Assembly: GCA_902806595.1 (NCBI GenBank)
Contig: CADCXC010000046.1
Coordinates: forward strand, 620,001 to 684,000
Reading direction: 5' to 3'
From: Pyrenopolyporus hunteri
Taxonomy: Eukaryota > Ascomycota > Sordariomycetes > Xylariales > Hypoxylaceae
Length of the DNA: 64,000 nucleotides
Below are positions 34,879 to 45,098 of the stretch, piece after piece. The stretch's first letter is position 1; each line of letters starts with the position of its first letter. A model generated the notes under the pieces. The model was not told where the DNA came from. It was given only the letters and a program-made list of their open reading frames with translations, and made no database searches. Position numbers and translations under genes: made by a program.

Positions 34879-35526
34879 ATGTCGCTTCCGAGACCTTCTC
34901 TGCATCTGGCTCAAGAACATCTTGACGGGTTGCTTGAACAACAAGATCGCTTCCGGACCGCCGGACTGGATCAGCAGATCGAAATGATAAGCCAGATACT
35001 TGCAGAGATGAAGCATACTCACACAGCCCTCGCATCATCTGGCGGAGCGGCTTTAATGCGAAAGCAAATCGCCCTGTTTCGCACCGTCTCAAAGATCGAT
35101 CAGCTGCAATATGTCCGGGATCTCCACATCTTCCGCGAACGCGCCAAGAAGTCAACCAGCAGCACCCAACTTATGTCATTCTTCCTCCCTCATTTGGCCG
35201 ACTACGTCCGCACGACTCACACCCGAGGGCTGTACAATAGGCTACGCGACGGCGACTGGTTCACGTGGTGGATTCCGAGAAGCAAACATGAGCGTTATAA
35301 CGCGGATCTAACACCCCAGTCATACGTAAACATATTAAACAGAATGCTACAGTACCAAAGAATAGAACCACCACAGTACATACCGTCGCAGCTCCCGCCG
35401 GCCGGACCACAACGACCGCAAGCACAACAAAACTCGTATAGTGGCCATAGCGGTCATAGCAGTGGGAGTTGTGGTGGTAACTGCGTTGGCTGTCGTCACA
35501 TGATTGACCGAAGCTACTACGATTAG
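34879..35526 (+). CDS. Hypothetical protein, 215 residues, helical with Cys-rich tail
   Basis: Single exon starting MSLPRPSLHLAQEHLDGL. Residues 10-125 read as amphipathic helices (LAQEHLDGLLEQQDRF, QIEMISQILAEMKHTHTAL, QYVRDLHIFRERAKK). Residues 135-155 hold an aromatic/basic stretch (RDGDWFTWWIPRSKHERY). The C-terminus is Pro/Gln-rich, followed by a Ser/Gly/His run and CGGNCVGCRH, which could bind a metal. No signal peptide or membrane span. I do not recognise a family. Coding status is supported by ordered composition, moderate length and lack of stops; function is unknown. Confidence 0.6.
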   Translation: MSLPRPSLHLAQEHLDGLLEQQDRFRTAGLDQQIEMISQILAEMKHTHTALASSGGAALMRKQIALFRTVSKIDQLQYVRDLHIFRERAKKSTSSTQLMSFFLPHLADYVRTTHTRGLYNRLRDGDWFTWWIPRSKHERYNADLTPQSYVNILNRMLQYQRIEPPQYIPSQLPPAGPQRPQAQQNSYSGHSGHSSGSCGGNCVGCRHMIDRSYYD

Positions 35527-36607
35527 CAGCGCATCACGGCCCGTCACCTATTCCCCGTCTAGAAAATAAGGAGTCCGAAGCAGGCATTAATGGATTAGGG
35601 TGAGGTTTTCTAGCAACCCCGTTCATAGCGATTAGAGTTAGGAATACGATAGGGTGGACGAGTCGAGGTATCATCTCTTAAATTGGTCGATTGGTAGAGC
35701 CGTCCGGTATTAGCCCGACTGGTGGGAAGCCGTCCCTCCTATAATTAATCAACGCTGAACGGTTTTTGTGATATGAACAGAGCCCGGTGACCATATGCTC
35801 CGTCTTATATAGGTATATTTAATCTTGTGCCCCTTTTTTCAAATCTCATCTGAACTTGGTTCTCAGCTCCTATGAGCCCACGCCGTGCCCGGTAATGGGA
35901 TGGATCAAGTTATCGCACTCGATATTTGACGCTCGGCATTAACGTTATGTAAGAGAAGCATTCGCGGCTAGCTCGGGCCAGAGTAAAAATCTAATTCGTC
36001 ACTTTATTATCGATAGGTTATAGAAGATGGGTTTAAGCTTTGGCTGTAAGGAGTAATAAATCGCAATACACTAGATGAAATAGATAAGGCGAGACTATTA
36101 GGGGAAATAGGTATTAGAGAGGGAAAATAAGTGAGACCTTGGCAGGAAACAAAATAGCGAGATGTTGGGGAACTCATCTGTGAATCGATAATAGGAGGGC
36201 CCCATAGGATAATTGAATAAATACCTAAAGAACTTAAGCTTATGGCCGTTCGAGGGTCCTATGCATTGAGTTCGTATGGGATTAAGGTGGATTGCGATCA
36301 CGAGGGATGTGCCCCCCAGAGGGACGACGTGTACCATCATCAAGTATCAAGTTGTTAGTATGTGAAGAGGACTACCCTATGTTAAGAAACACTCACGCAT
36401 TCGGGCACGGGGAGCCACCATTGTCATGAGTGCGCCGAACACGATTAAGCGTTATATGCCTTTTTTCTTTGATGGAGTTAATGGCGAAATACTATTTGGC
36501 GAAAATAATTGCGTTTCTCACTAAACTACCCAACACAGGCACCAAGCCTGTTAACCACAAGCGAGAGCGCCGGCGCTACTCGGTATGTCCTATCGGGAGG
36601 CGTCAGC
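35527..36607. other. Intergenic, 1.1 kb
   Basis: Between convergent genes. No ORF above about 100 codons other than shadows of the methyltransferase; nothing recognised. Confidence 0.55.
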
Positions 36608-39600
36608 CTACTCTGCCTCTACATAACTCGGGCCGAGCCGTTGCCTCTTGGCCAGGATTTCGATATACATTGTCGGCGGCCTCTTTTGAGCGGTGGTCTC
36701 ACCGTCCGAGAACCCGTTCGACTCGCTCGTGGCCGGTGTGAGCGAGAGGGACTTCAGTGGAGGGGTTGATGCTAGGAGTATACCATCGGACGGTGTGCTT
36801 ACACCCGAGGAATCCGTTCCGGCTGCGTGGCCCATATCGACTTCCCTGGCTTCTTCGACGCTCTTTGTAGCCGGCCGTTCGCTTAGATACAAGGAAGTTG
36901 CTGTTCTAGATGCTGACTTTTCTGTGACGGAGACTAGGCCGGCTTGTGGAAGATGCGGCTCGTCGAAGAGGGTTCCGTACCAGGCCTCTCGGACTGCGAG
37001 CCCTAGTGCTAATGATACCTGTCTCGCTACGCTGTTGCCGACTATGCGCCATTGCCTGATTGGCAGGCCAACGAGCACTTCATGGTCGCGGAATCCCTGT
37101 GCACGCCTGACTTCCAGGATGGATAGCGGTCTATGTTGATACCAGTGATTTATAGTGCCCATACGGGCGTCCGTCATCGGACATGCTGTTGCGATAGTGC
37201 CAAACAAGCCCTTCGGATGGACGCGCCCCCATCCCTTAGATGGTCTCATTACTCTATGCGTAGGTTCGGCTGGGTATAGATGGTGGCGGTCTGCCTCGCT
37301 TAATACGGGAGGCATCCCGGGGCGGCCGTGCCAGGCTTTGCTAAAGTTCATGCCCCACGGCTGGGTGGGAATATGGAATAATTGCTTCCGTACCGGGGGC
37401 GTGACGCCGATGGATAGATGGTGGTCTGGGAAGCCGACGCAAAAGTCCGCCTTTCCATCCTGGATATCTGGCAAGTCTTTCGTAGCTTCGCTGGAGCTGA
37501 CATATCTGAATGGAGTCGACATGAGTACCCTCTTATCGAATGGCCGTCCGCAGGACATTTCTCCAAGTTTGGTCAGCTTCGTGCCGGGTGGGTGTGAATG
37601 CGACGGCGCAGGGACTTTGGGCATTCGGAATCCCGGGGCGCTAAAGCAGAGAAACACTCGGCTTCGAGACTGGGGTGCGCCGAACGACCAGGCGTCCAGG
37701 AACATAACCTGGGTCTGATATCCTAAGCCGACGAGGGCGCAGACTAGCTGGGAGAAGACGCACGCGTCCCGGAACGTCTTCGAATTTACCATATGCGGTA
37801 CGTTCTCGAGAATTCCGTAATAGGGGCGGTATACGTCAACAAAAGATGCGAAAGATGCAACAAGAGATTGATTCTTCCGTTGATGATTGGTCGTTTTGTC
37901 ATTAGTCAGGAGGGAAAACCCAGGACATGGCGATCCTGCGGAAATGAACTGGACGTCTCCAGGTTTGGGCACCTTGGCATCGTCGCCCCGAATCGCGTGT
38001 AGCAAGAGGTCATCGACAGAGCCTAGAAAAGGCGTACACGTCCCTGGCTCGCAGTTCGCCATGTATGTATGTATGGCCTCCCTCCAGATATCATTGGCCC
38101 AGCTCATCTCAATGGCACCACCATCCTCAAGACCGCGCCCGAAATTCCCGCCTCCGCAGAATAAGTCAAGGCCTTGTAGCTTTTGCGATTTATACGCTTG
38201 GGAGGGATCGAAGCCCTGCCGTAGTTGGCGCAATATAGACGTATCCAGAGGCACGTAAACCGCTTCACCTTCGCTAGTTTCGACCTCTTGATGCGTCATG
38301 AAGAACAGGTCGCCGGTCCCATTGTGATTATAGGGGCTTGGTATTTCTTCGCCAGATCGGAATCCTCTAACCAAGCAATGTCGAAAGATTCTGCGGGTAG
38401 AAATCTCAACGAACCGGTTCGTGTAAACGACTTCATTCGGGGGAGCGTGGGGAGCATCCCTATCGACATCTCTCCTCCGCAACAGCCTCCGTAACCTAAC
38501 GTAACGCCTGTTGTCATCGTCAAAGAATGCTTCCACTATAAAATTCTCTAGCCGAAGTGCTTTAGGATCGGTCTCAACGAGAACTGCATCTCCAACTTTG
38601 TATGAGGGTCGTTTATGAAATTTATCCTCCTCGCATGTGAGATGCTCTCTCCTTAGAGTAGTCCATCGACAATCGTCGGAAAGATAGGTTTGGCGAACGA
38701 AAAATTCCGCCGTTGTGGACGGATCCCCGAACCATTCTACGTCATGTGTCGAGAGAATCTGATGAGCTTGCACCTTTGCTGTACCATGGTGACACGTGCA
38801 ATTGTTGGATAGAAAAAGCTCATTGTTGAAGGGATACTTCATGACGCCGCAAGGCGTGTCGATCGGTTGATATAGCCAGATTACGTCGAACGATCGTTTC
38901 CCTCTTGGCCATTGATGAATTTTCTGCACAAGGCCAAACCACAGGTGCTCGCCTTCATAATGCCTCGACTTCTCCTGCTTCCATTCAGTGTCCGTATTCT
39001 CGTCGTCGGGTTTAGTTGAAATTACATCTCCCACTTCAATGGAAGCCATGAATGCCTCGCGATCGCAGCTATCTCGCTTGATAGTAGGCGTACTCCACTG
39101 CTCAATCGGCCGACACTTTCGTAAGAAATCCTGCCGCTTCCTTTCTATTGCAGTGGATGGTTTTACTCGCTCAAGGACGCCCCCAAAGACCATATGGGAA
39201 AACAAATCGTATACGTATGGCGTGACGATTGTTGGTGGCACTGGACCATCCTTTCGATTCGTTGGCTGGTAGCGATTCACGTCGCCGCCACCGTTAGGCA
39301 TCAACTGGGCGGTAGCTAAATTCGGCTTAAAACGATCTAACGTTCTGACTTCATCCCAGATCGTGTGGCATGAGATCGTTGTAGGGTCTAGGCCATAGGC
39401 TTCTTTCCATATAAATTCAATATTAGTAATGATCGCAGCTCGGAAATCGCGAGTTCGGTTTGCGGAATACCACCGTCTAAACGCGGTAGACGTGTTATGC
39501 TTCTGTTGGGCCCATATGCTGAACCGCGATTTGAAGTCATATAACTCAGCTCGACGGCCATTTTCTTTCAAGTGATTGCAATAGTCGAGGACGTGCTTTG

Positions 39601-40465
39601 CTAAGTCTACTATCCAAAGGAAGGGATGATAGAATCTTGCATACTCAGTTGACGGATTTTTCAGTTTGTAGTAGATCTCATCCTGCTTGGCCTCGTTTAG
39701 TTCCGAGCGTATCCAGATCTGGTCGTCAACAGAGTGCTCCTCGCTACCATAATTTCCGATGGGAAGTTGTCTAAAAGGAACCCTTCTAAGATAATATTGT
39801 TTTCCATCTTGACTAATTGTGCCGTCGAAAAAGAAATGGTCGGCGGTGATACGCGTGGCGAGGTGGTGCAGGGGTCTCAGCTCATAACGGTAGAGCTCTG
39901 AGTCGAGGTAAATAGAGAAGTCATGTAGGTCGAACTCGATATGCTCTTCCTGCGAAGATCGTCGCGTGTTTGCACCTCCGAGGAGTATAGCTATGGCGTC
40001 CGCTTCTCGAATCTCGGTAACAGGCGGAATAAAGTTCCTGAATAAAGACCTCGGTTGTGTTAAGGTCGATTGAGGAAGTTCAACGACTATGGGTCTCTTC
40101 TTAGAAATTTCGGTGTCTTGTAAGTCGGGAGCTGTGTCTCGGTCATCGTAAGGGTGTTCCTCTGGTTCGCTCGAAGGCGAACTCGGTCTTATCGTATCGT
40201 TACGTATTCGTCGGTACGTATTGTCTACGCTCGAATTCTCTGATTTGTATACATTATTATCATGCATGTTTAACACATTGCTCCCAAGGCTACTCAGATT
40301 CTCCTCTTCGATGCTAGGAACGAGTTGGTGGCACAAGTGCGAAGGTTCGGGCCCAAGAAATGTTTGATCGCAGTTGAGGCCTGATGCGAGAGGCAGCCCA
40401 GCCCCCTGCTGCTCGGAGACTGGGAGGCGCCTCCAGTTGAGAAGAGTCTGCTGGCCCGAATTCAT
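36608..40465 (-). CDS. dim-2: DIM-2-type DNA (cytosine-5) methyltransferase
   Basis: Single exon, 1,285 residues. The N-terminal ~450 residues are variable. Two BAH-like modules follow: about 476-590 (from IEVGDVIS) and about 620-740 (from YKVGDAVLV). The catalytic domain starts near residue 766 with motif I LDLFCGGGNFGRGLE, then motif IV GSPCPGFSLL (catalytic Cys near 847), motif VI ILENVP (near 885), motif VIII-like APQSRSRVFL, and motifs IX-X ending RIVGNSVARQVSLALG. FCGGGNFGRG and SPCPGFS are characteristic of DIM-2, not RID or Dnmt1. In Neurospora DIM-2 performs essentially all DNA methylation, guided by H3K9me3 and HP1 to RIP products. A Ser/Thr-rich C-terminal tail ends with KRPPTMYIEILAKRQRLG. 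All catalytic residues look intact. Confidence 0.92.
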   Translation of the reverse strand: MNSGQQTLLNWRRLPVSEQQGAGLPLASGLNCDQTFLGPEPSHLCHQLVPSIEEENLSSLGSNVLNMHDNNVYKSENSSVDNTYRRIRNDTIRPSSPSSEPEEHPYDDRDTAPDLQDTEISKKRPIVVELPQSTLTQPRSLFRNFIPPVTEIREADAIAILLGGANTRRSSQEEHIEFDLHDFSIYLDSELYRYELRPLHHLATRITADHFFFDGTISQDGKQYYLRRVPFRQLPIGNYGSEEHSVDDQIWIRSELNEAKQDEIYYKLKNPSTEYARFYHPFLWIVDLAKHVLDYCNHLKENGRRAELYDFKSRFSIWAQQKHNTSTAFRRWYSANRTRDFRAAIITNIEFIWKEAYGLDPTTISCHTIWDEVRTLDRFKPNLATAQLMPNGGGDVNRYQPTNRKDGPVPPTIVTPYVYDLFSHMVFGGVLERVKPSTAIERKRQDFLRKCRPIEQWSTPTIKRDSCDREAFMASIEVGDVISTKPDDENTDTEWKQEKSRHYEGEHLWFGLVQKIHQWPRGKRSFDVIWLYQPIDTPCGVMKYPFNNELFLSNNCTCHHGTAKVQAHQILSTHDVEWFGDPSTTAEFFVRQTYLSDDCRWTTLRREHLTCEEDKFHKRPSYKVGDAVLVETDPKALRLENFIVEAFFDDDNRRYVRLRRLLRRRDVDRDAPHAPPNEVVYTNRFVEISTRRIFRHCLVRGFRSGEEIPSPYNHNGTGDLFFMTHQEVETSEGEAVYVPLDTSILRQLRQGFDPSQAYKSQKLQGLDLFCGGGNFGRGLEDGGAIEMSWANDIWREAIHTYMANCEPGTCTPFLGSVDDLLLHAIRGDDAKVPKPGDVQFISAGSPCPGFSLLTNDKTTNHQRKNQSLVASFASFVDVYRPYYGILENVPHMVNSKTFRDACVFSQLVCALVGLGYQTQVMFLDAWSFGAPQSRSRVFLCFSAPGFRMPKVPAPSHSHPPGTKLTKLGEMSCGRPFDKRVLMSTPFRYVSSSEATKDLPDIQDGKADFCVGFPDHHLSIGVTPPVRKQLFHIPTQPWGMNFSKAWHGRPGMPPVLSEADRHHLYPAEPTHRVMRPSKGWGRVHPKGLFGTIATACPMTDARMGTINHWYQHRPLSILEVRRAQGFRDHEVLVGLPIRQWRIVGNSVARQVSLALGLAVREAWYGTLFDEPHLPQAGLVSVTEKSASRTATSLYLSERPATKSVEEAREVDMGHAAGTDSSGVSTPSDGILLASTPPLKSLSLTPATSESNGFSDGETTAQKRPPTMYIEILAKRQRLGPSYVEAE

Positions 40466-41686
40466 CCTTGCTTCATCCTCCTCATATAAAATGAGTGTAG
40501 AGGATATTCCAGAAAGAGTCTACTGCAAAAGCCATATGCTTAGATATCGTCGACGTTACTAGAATATTTCTAAAATCTAGTTCGTGGTGTTGCCAGTCTG
40601 GCCTGGTCGATTTAGACACTCTGATGCTGGATGACAGCGGATTGGGTGTCAAACGGAAGGGAAAGGTACAACAACTCTATTATAGAGTACGGGAGGGATG
40701 GATGTAGAAATCCCACTAGCCATCATCCACGCTTGACAACCGAAATAGGCCGTTAAAGTTGGTATACATGCGATATCCGAGGGCCAAAGCCGCGAATTTC
40801 GAGGACAAGAGAGCCCCGAACTGCCCTAGGCACTGATATCGCGTAAGTAAACACGAAATAAAAACAAGACTCTTTTTCAATACCGTCCCAAGTCGGGGGA
40901 TAATTCAAAGTGGGGGATCCCAAGGATTAAAGTACAAGTGCGAGCATACGATGAACCCTGAGTATTATAGCGTCGAGTTAGGACTCGCACGCTGGAATGA
41001 AGCTGTCTTAGAAACCCCGCCGCTTGCAAAGCGATATGTGTGGGCGCGATGGGGAGGGGGGGTATGAAAGAAATATGAATAAGGACCCTGGAACGTGGAT
41101 TTGAGATAGTTGGCCAATGAAAGGGCGACAGGTTCGTGTAAGTGGGCCAGATCGCAGCTCGTAGGCTGGGGCCCTATTGTTTGCATGAGAATCGAATGCC
41201 TTAAGATCTCCGTATTGACCTATCGAAATTTCGTCCGACCATCTGTATTGACTTTTATGACATTTCGACTTGGCAACAGTTATGCCTCAGGTATGGGCGT
41301 AATAGACTCGGGGAGTAATACCGATATAAAAACCCTCAATTTTCTTTCAATAACAGATAGCGAATTTAGAGAAAACGTTCAAGTTATAAAGGTGGAATGG
41401 ATATTACCTAAAATGATAATCATCATAGCAAATATCTAGTACCGTGTAGGACCTGTTTAGCTGATAGGTCATTAATTTTAGCGCCCTCTCCGTCGCCCCC
41501 CTTTCAGCTCCGGGGGAAAACCCGATCGCTAGCTCCTATGTTGAGATCCTTGCGTAAATGAGTAAATGGTACAGATCACTTACGCGTCAATATGCCTACC
41601 TACCTACCTAGGTACGTTATGCGTATAATTTCGACGTCTACCTAGGTATATCCCGCAAGGCACGTTCATTTATGTGGAGGCCATAC
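40466..41686. other. Intergenic, 1.2 kb upstream of the methyltransferase
   Basis: No supported gene. Two TACCTAGGTA-type palindromes lie at about 41595-41616 and 41638-41650. It includes the methyltransferase promoter and the 3' UTR of the next minus-strand gene. Confidence 0.5.
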
Positions 41687-44323
41687 CTATGACAACCTAG
41701 CATCTTCACTCTGATGCTGAAATGCGAGCCACGACTTGGCTAGGATCTTCTGCTGAAGTCGTTGAGAGCCTCCGCGCAAATCAGACTGAACGTACTCATC
41801 GACCTCTCCCGGCGTCGGCCATCTCCAGGAGCTTTCGGCCTCCGCTGGATTTTCTATTCGCGGTATCAGGTCCTCCCGTTCCTCGGGTCGTAAACTTGGC
41901 CCGGCAAATGCTTGGAAGGCGCATAGAGTCCTGGCGACGAGCGCATGACCACGGGTATCTATCCGCTCGGCTTCCTCATCGACGTAGCTTCTATGTGTGA
42001 GAATCCATTGCAACAGTTCTTTCATCGCGGATGTGTCTTCCAGAAAAGCTAAAGCGCGCATGTATGCGTGTAGGTGGGCAGGACCTACGGAATGCACGAA
42101 TTGAGGCACTTCGAGCCCCTTGGTATGCTCACTGTCCATTTCAACAGGTACGGTAAGTTGGGAAAAAAGTGTCTTCAACGTCTTGAGAACAGTTTCAGCT
42201 GAAGGCACAAGGGGAGCGCCTCTCGCAACATTGTCCCTTAACAATGACTCCCGAGAATGAAGTCGGGATGTCGCTACCTTCTGGACGGTACGGCAAAGAT
42301 AAAGGAAAATATCGGGATCGATGCCCACCCTTTTCTGCACAGATTGGATAACGTCAAGGGATACTGACAAGGCTTCAGCATCATTGTTTGTCTGCGTATC
42401 ATTAATAAGACAAATGTGCGGTCGAGCCAACGCCCTGAGAATGATAGACCAAGGTGGCTGGAAGGTGGAGCCTTCAGTAGTCTCTGGCCTCAGTCGAAGC
42501 CTAGTAAGATTTATAGCATGACGGATGCGAAAGAGCTCGTCTGTAGGGAGCTTCTCCCCGCCCCGACGATTAGGCTGTAATCTGCAGAGAAGTTGGATAT
42601 AACTTCTGAACACTAGGAGAGGCACCTGTCGGAGTGCCTGGTAAGATGGTTCTTTGAATAGTCCCAGCGCGTTAATACTGGCAGGATTGATCCCGCCATC
42701 GTGTAGATAAGTTGTTGCTTCTTCAAGGGAGTCGGCGTTGCTGATTAGGCTGTGAAGGCAGTAGCCTGCCGGTTTCACACCCTGGCTGATCATCCGGTCG
42801 TACAACTGGCTGACCGTTGGAGGCGTTAATCTCGCCAACTCGTACTCGCTATAGTTAGCGTCGTGGATGGGCAAATTTTCTCGAGAATCGCCAGGCAAGG
42901 CCGTCGAGTGTGGGTGGAGGGGGGAAGCCCGCAGCTTCATGAACATTTCCGCGTAAACTTGGATATTGGGGGGTTTCCCTATCTCTACAGCAAGATTGTT
43001 GAAGACCTTCCATGCCTCTTGGGGATTGCGGGTTGCCCGTATTATCATGGCCCACCGGCTGTATGCGTTGCGATCTTCCTTCTCGCCTTTCCATTGTTTC
43101 GGTGCAAGACTGCGAGTTTGTATCGTGGGGGAACTTGCGCCCATGCCGCCAAGAGCGCTCAAAGCTTGGTCGTAATCATCGTGGGGATATCCGGCCTCCC
43201 TCATGACAATGCCGGCTTTCACGCTTCGTGAGTAGTCATCCTCGGGCGTCTTTTTTGCATCTAGTCCGTCAAAGTCCTGTCGGTACGGCGGCCAAGACTT
43301 AGAATATCTGAGGGCAACGGCTCTTTCGGTTGCCGATTTCTTCAGTCCAATCATGACTTCTCGGACTGCTCGATAGCTGGCTTTGTTGATAATCAGGGGT
43401 TTCTCCATATTGCCCGACATCGCCAGCAAGATCCTCTGAGCCCGCCAGTTGAATTCCATGTTTGCGACAGGCTTGTTTGCCGCAGGTTTTTTGAATAGCT
43501 GTAGGGCTGTGTTGAAAACCTCACACTTCTGATGGTAACTCCTGGCATCTGCATTCGAACGTATCCGTTGAATGTAGGCTGCCGTAAATCGCGCTACGGA
43601 GACGATGAACCTAGGCCATAATCGCTGTGTGCGGCGAACAAGGCGTCGAAGGAGTACGAGGAACTGAGATAATCCTATGATTATTTTACGATCAGGAACG
43701 TATTGCTGCCCATCTGACGACGGCGACGATGGGGGATTGAAGTGGCGTTGCGACGTGTACTCCATCAGAGACAACATAGATTCTGCTTTACGCAGTCTCT
43801 CATCACTACGAGCCAGCAGCAAGACGAGGAAGATGGGTTTCGGGGTTTCGGTCGAAAGCAATCGCTGGACACGGGCATCTCCGTCCTCGCCAGATAATAT
43901 CCATATCCAGTGGTCCAAGTCTTTCTTCGACCACCCCCTAATGGCTAGGTCGCGATAATGGCTGGTCCACTCGGACGCAGTAATCGAGTGAATAGATTGA
44001 GAGACGTCAGGCTCATCCCGAGTGTCTTGCCTTGCCATCCAGGCCTGCAGCATTAATACGGGCAGTCGCTCAGCGCGCTGGCGAGCGGCGAAGTTGAAGG
44101 CACCGGCATACGCCTCGTTTTGTCTGTCGGTCTTACCTCTGAGCCGAAGTGCTATTATGCGGCTGGGGGATATGCGTAGCCGGGGAAAGCGGCGCCGTCT
44201 AGAACCAGTCATGCGCGAAAGCACTTGACTCAGGGTTGGTTGAGACGATAAGAGAGGCGTAGACCTAGCCGCGGATCTAGTTGACGCCGCCACGGATAAA
44301 GCAGACATCGTACCATTTCTCAT
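41687..44323 (-). CDS. Large helical-repeat (PPR-like) protein, probably mitochondrial
   Basis: Single exon, 878 residues. The first ~60 residues (SVAASTRSAARSTPLL through RMTGSRRRRFPRLRISPSR) are rich in Arg/Ser/Thr and almost free of acid, as in a mitochondrial presequence. The rest is continuous alpha-helix, with segments that look like degenerate PPR pairs: AYSRWAMIIRATRNPQEAWK and FNNLAVEIGKPPNIQVYAEM, then VSQLYDRMISQGVKPAGYCL. The run of helix, turn, Gly-x-x-Pro at about 35-residue spacing is the main sign. Fungal PPR proteins of this size act on mitochondrial mRNA processing, stability or translation; the target cannot be predicted. It lies between the methyltransferase and a second mitochondrial gene on the opposite strand. 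Other helical-repeat families are possible. Confidence 0.65.
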   Translation of the reverse strand: MRNGTMSALSVAASTRSAARSTPLLSSQPTLSQVLSRMTGSRRRRFPRLRISPSRIIALRLRGKTDRQNEAYAGAFNFAARQRAERLPVLMLQAWMARQDTRDEPDVSQSIHSITASEWTSHYRDLAIRGWSKKDLDHWIWILSGEDGDARVQRLLSTETPKPIFLVLLLARSDERLRKAESMLSLMEYTSQRHFNPPSSPSSDGQQYVPDRKIIIGLSQFLVLLRRLVRRTQRLWPRFIVSVARFTAAYIQRIRSNADARSYHQKCEVFNTALQLFKKPAANKPVANMEFNWRAQRILLAMSGNMEKPLIINKASYRAVREVMIGLKKSATERAVALRYSKSWPPYRQDFDGLDAKKTPEDDYSRSVKAGIVMREAGYPHDDYDQALSALGGMGASSPTIQTRSLAPKQWKGEKEDRNAYSRWAMIIRATRNPQEAWKVFNNLAVEIGKPPNIQVYAEMFMKLRASPLHPHSTALPGDSRENLPIHDANYSEYELARLTPPTVSQLYDRMISQGVKPAGYCLHSLISNADSLEEATTYLHDGGINPASINALGLFKEPSYQALRQVPLLVFRSYIQLLCRLQPNRRGGEKLPTDELFRIRHAINLTRLRLRPETTEGSTFQPPWSIILRALARPHICLINDTQTNNDAEALSVSLDVIQSVQKRVGIDPDIFLYLCRTVQKVATSRLHSRESLLRDNVARGAPLVPSAETVLKTLKTLFSQLTVPVEMDSEHTKGLEVPQFVHSVGPAHLHAYMRALAFLEDTSAMKELLQWILTHRSYVDEEAERIDTRGHALVARTLCAFQAFAGPSLRPEEREDLIPRIENPAEAESSWRWPTPGEVDEYVQSDLRGGSQRLQQKILAKSWLAFQHQSEDARLS

Positions 44324-45098
44324 GATTCGGGATCCTTATCCTCCAGTACCAAAGTAGTAGAAGGTTGTTGCCGCATGTCGAAGTAATCGAGTTGACTCGA
44401 AGCCGGTTGTAAGATTCGGAGCTCATACTAACGAGAGGTCAGGTTGAGCCGAGCATATTGTTACCGGCGAAACCATAGGGACAGCATGATGAAAAGTTGA
44501 ACAAATATAGGGGCGTTTACCCGGAGTTTAGATCGTATTATATGAGAATGGTAATGGTCGTAGTGTGGTGATGTTGTAATGTTGCGGTGTTGTGGTGTCA
44601 TGGTGTGAATAAAGTCGAGGAAGACTTGAAAATATTAAGGTCTAAAGCGATCTGAGAAAGATAGACAATGTTTATCGATAAGGACGTATTGTACATGTAC
44701 GTGGGGCTATACCTAGGTACCTATGTACAGGTACTTACCGGGCAGCCGGGAACAGAAAGTCGAAAAGTTTCAAGGTTCGGGTCGTGTTCGACGAATAGAT
44801 CGGCATATCGAGGACACCAAGGGCCGACGATAGCGTGAGACCAGCCTAGAAAGCTTGGTAGTAGTCCCGTAGGCTAGTACCTACTAACCTGATAAATAAA
44901 AATTTATTATCTTTCCTATCATGAACCGTGAATACACTTCAAAAATGTGTACAATCCTTCTTCCCCCTCCTCCAATATAATCATCTTCACTTATCATCAT
45001 TACCACCTGATTGACTTTCCACCAAAGTTCCATAGCCGAACACCTACGCACTCACTCGCGGGCCGCCAATCCCGTTCAATGGCCGAATCAATTTCACC
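44324..45098. other. Divergent intergenic region between two mitochondrial-type genes
   Basis: About 0.8 kb, likely a shared promoter region. Contains a GT-rich low-complexity run (44555-44605) and TACCTAGGTACC at about 44710-44721. No ORF of note. Confidence 0.55.
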
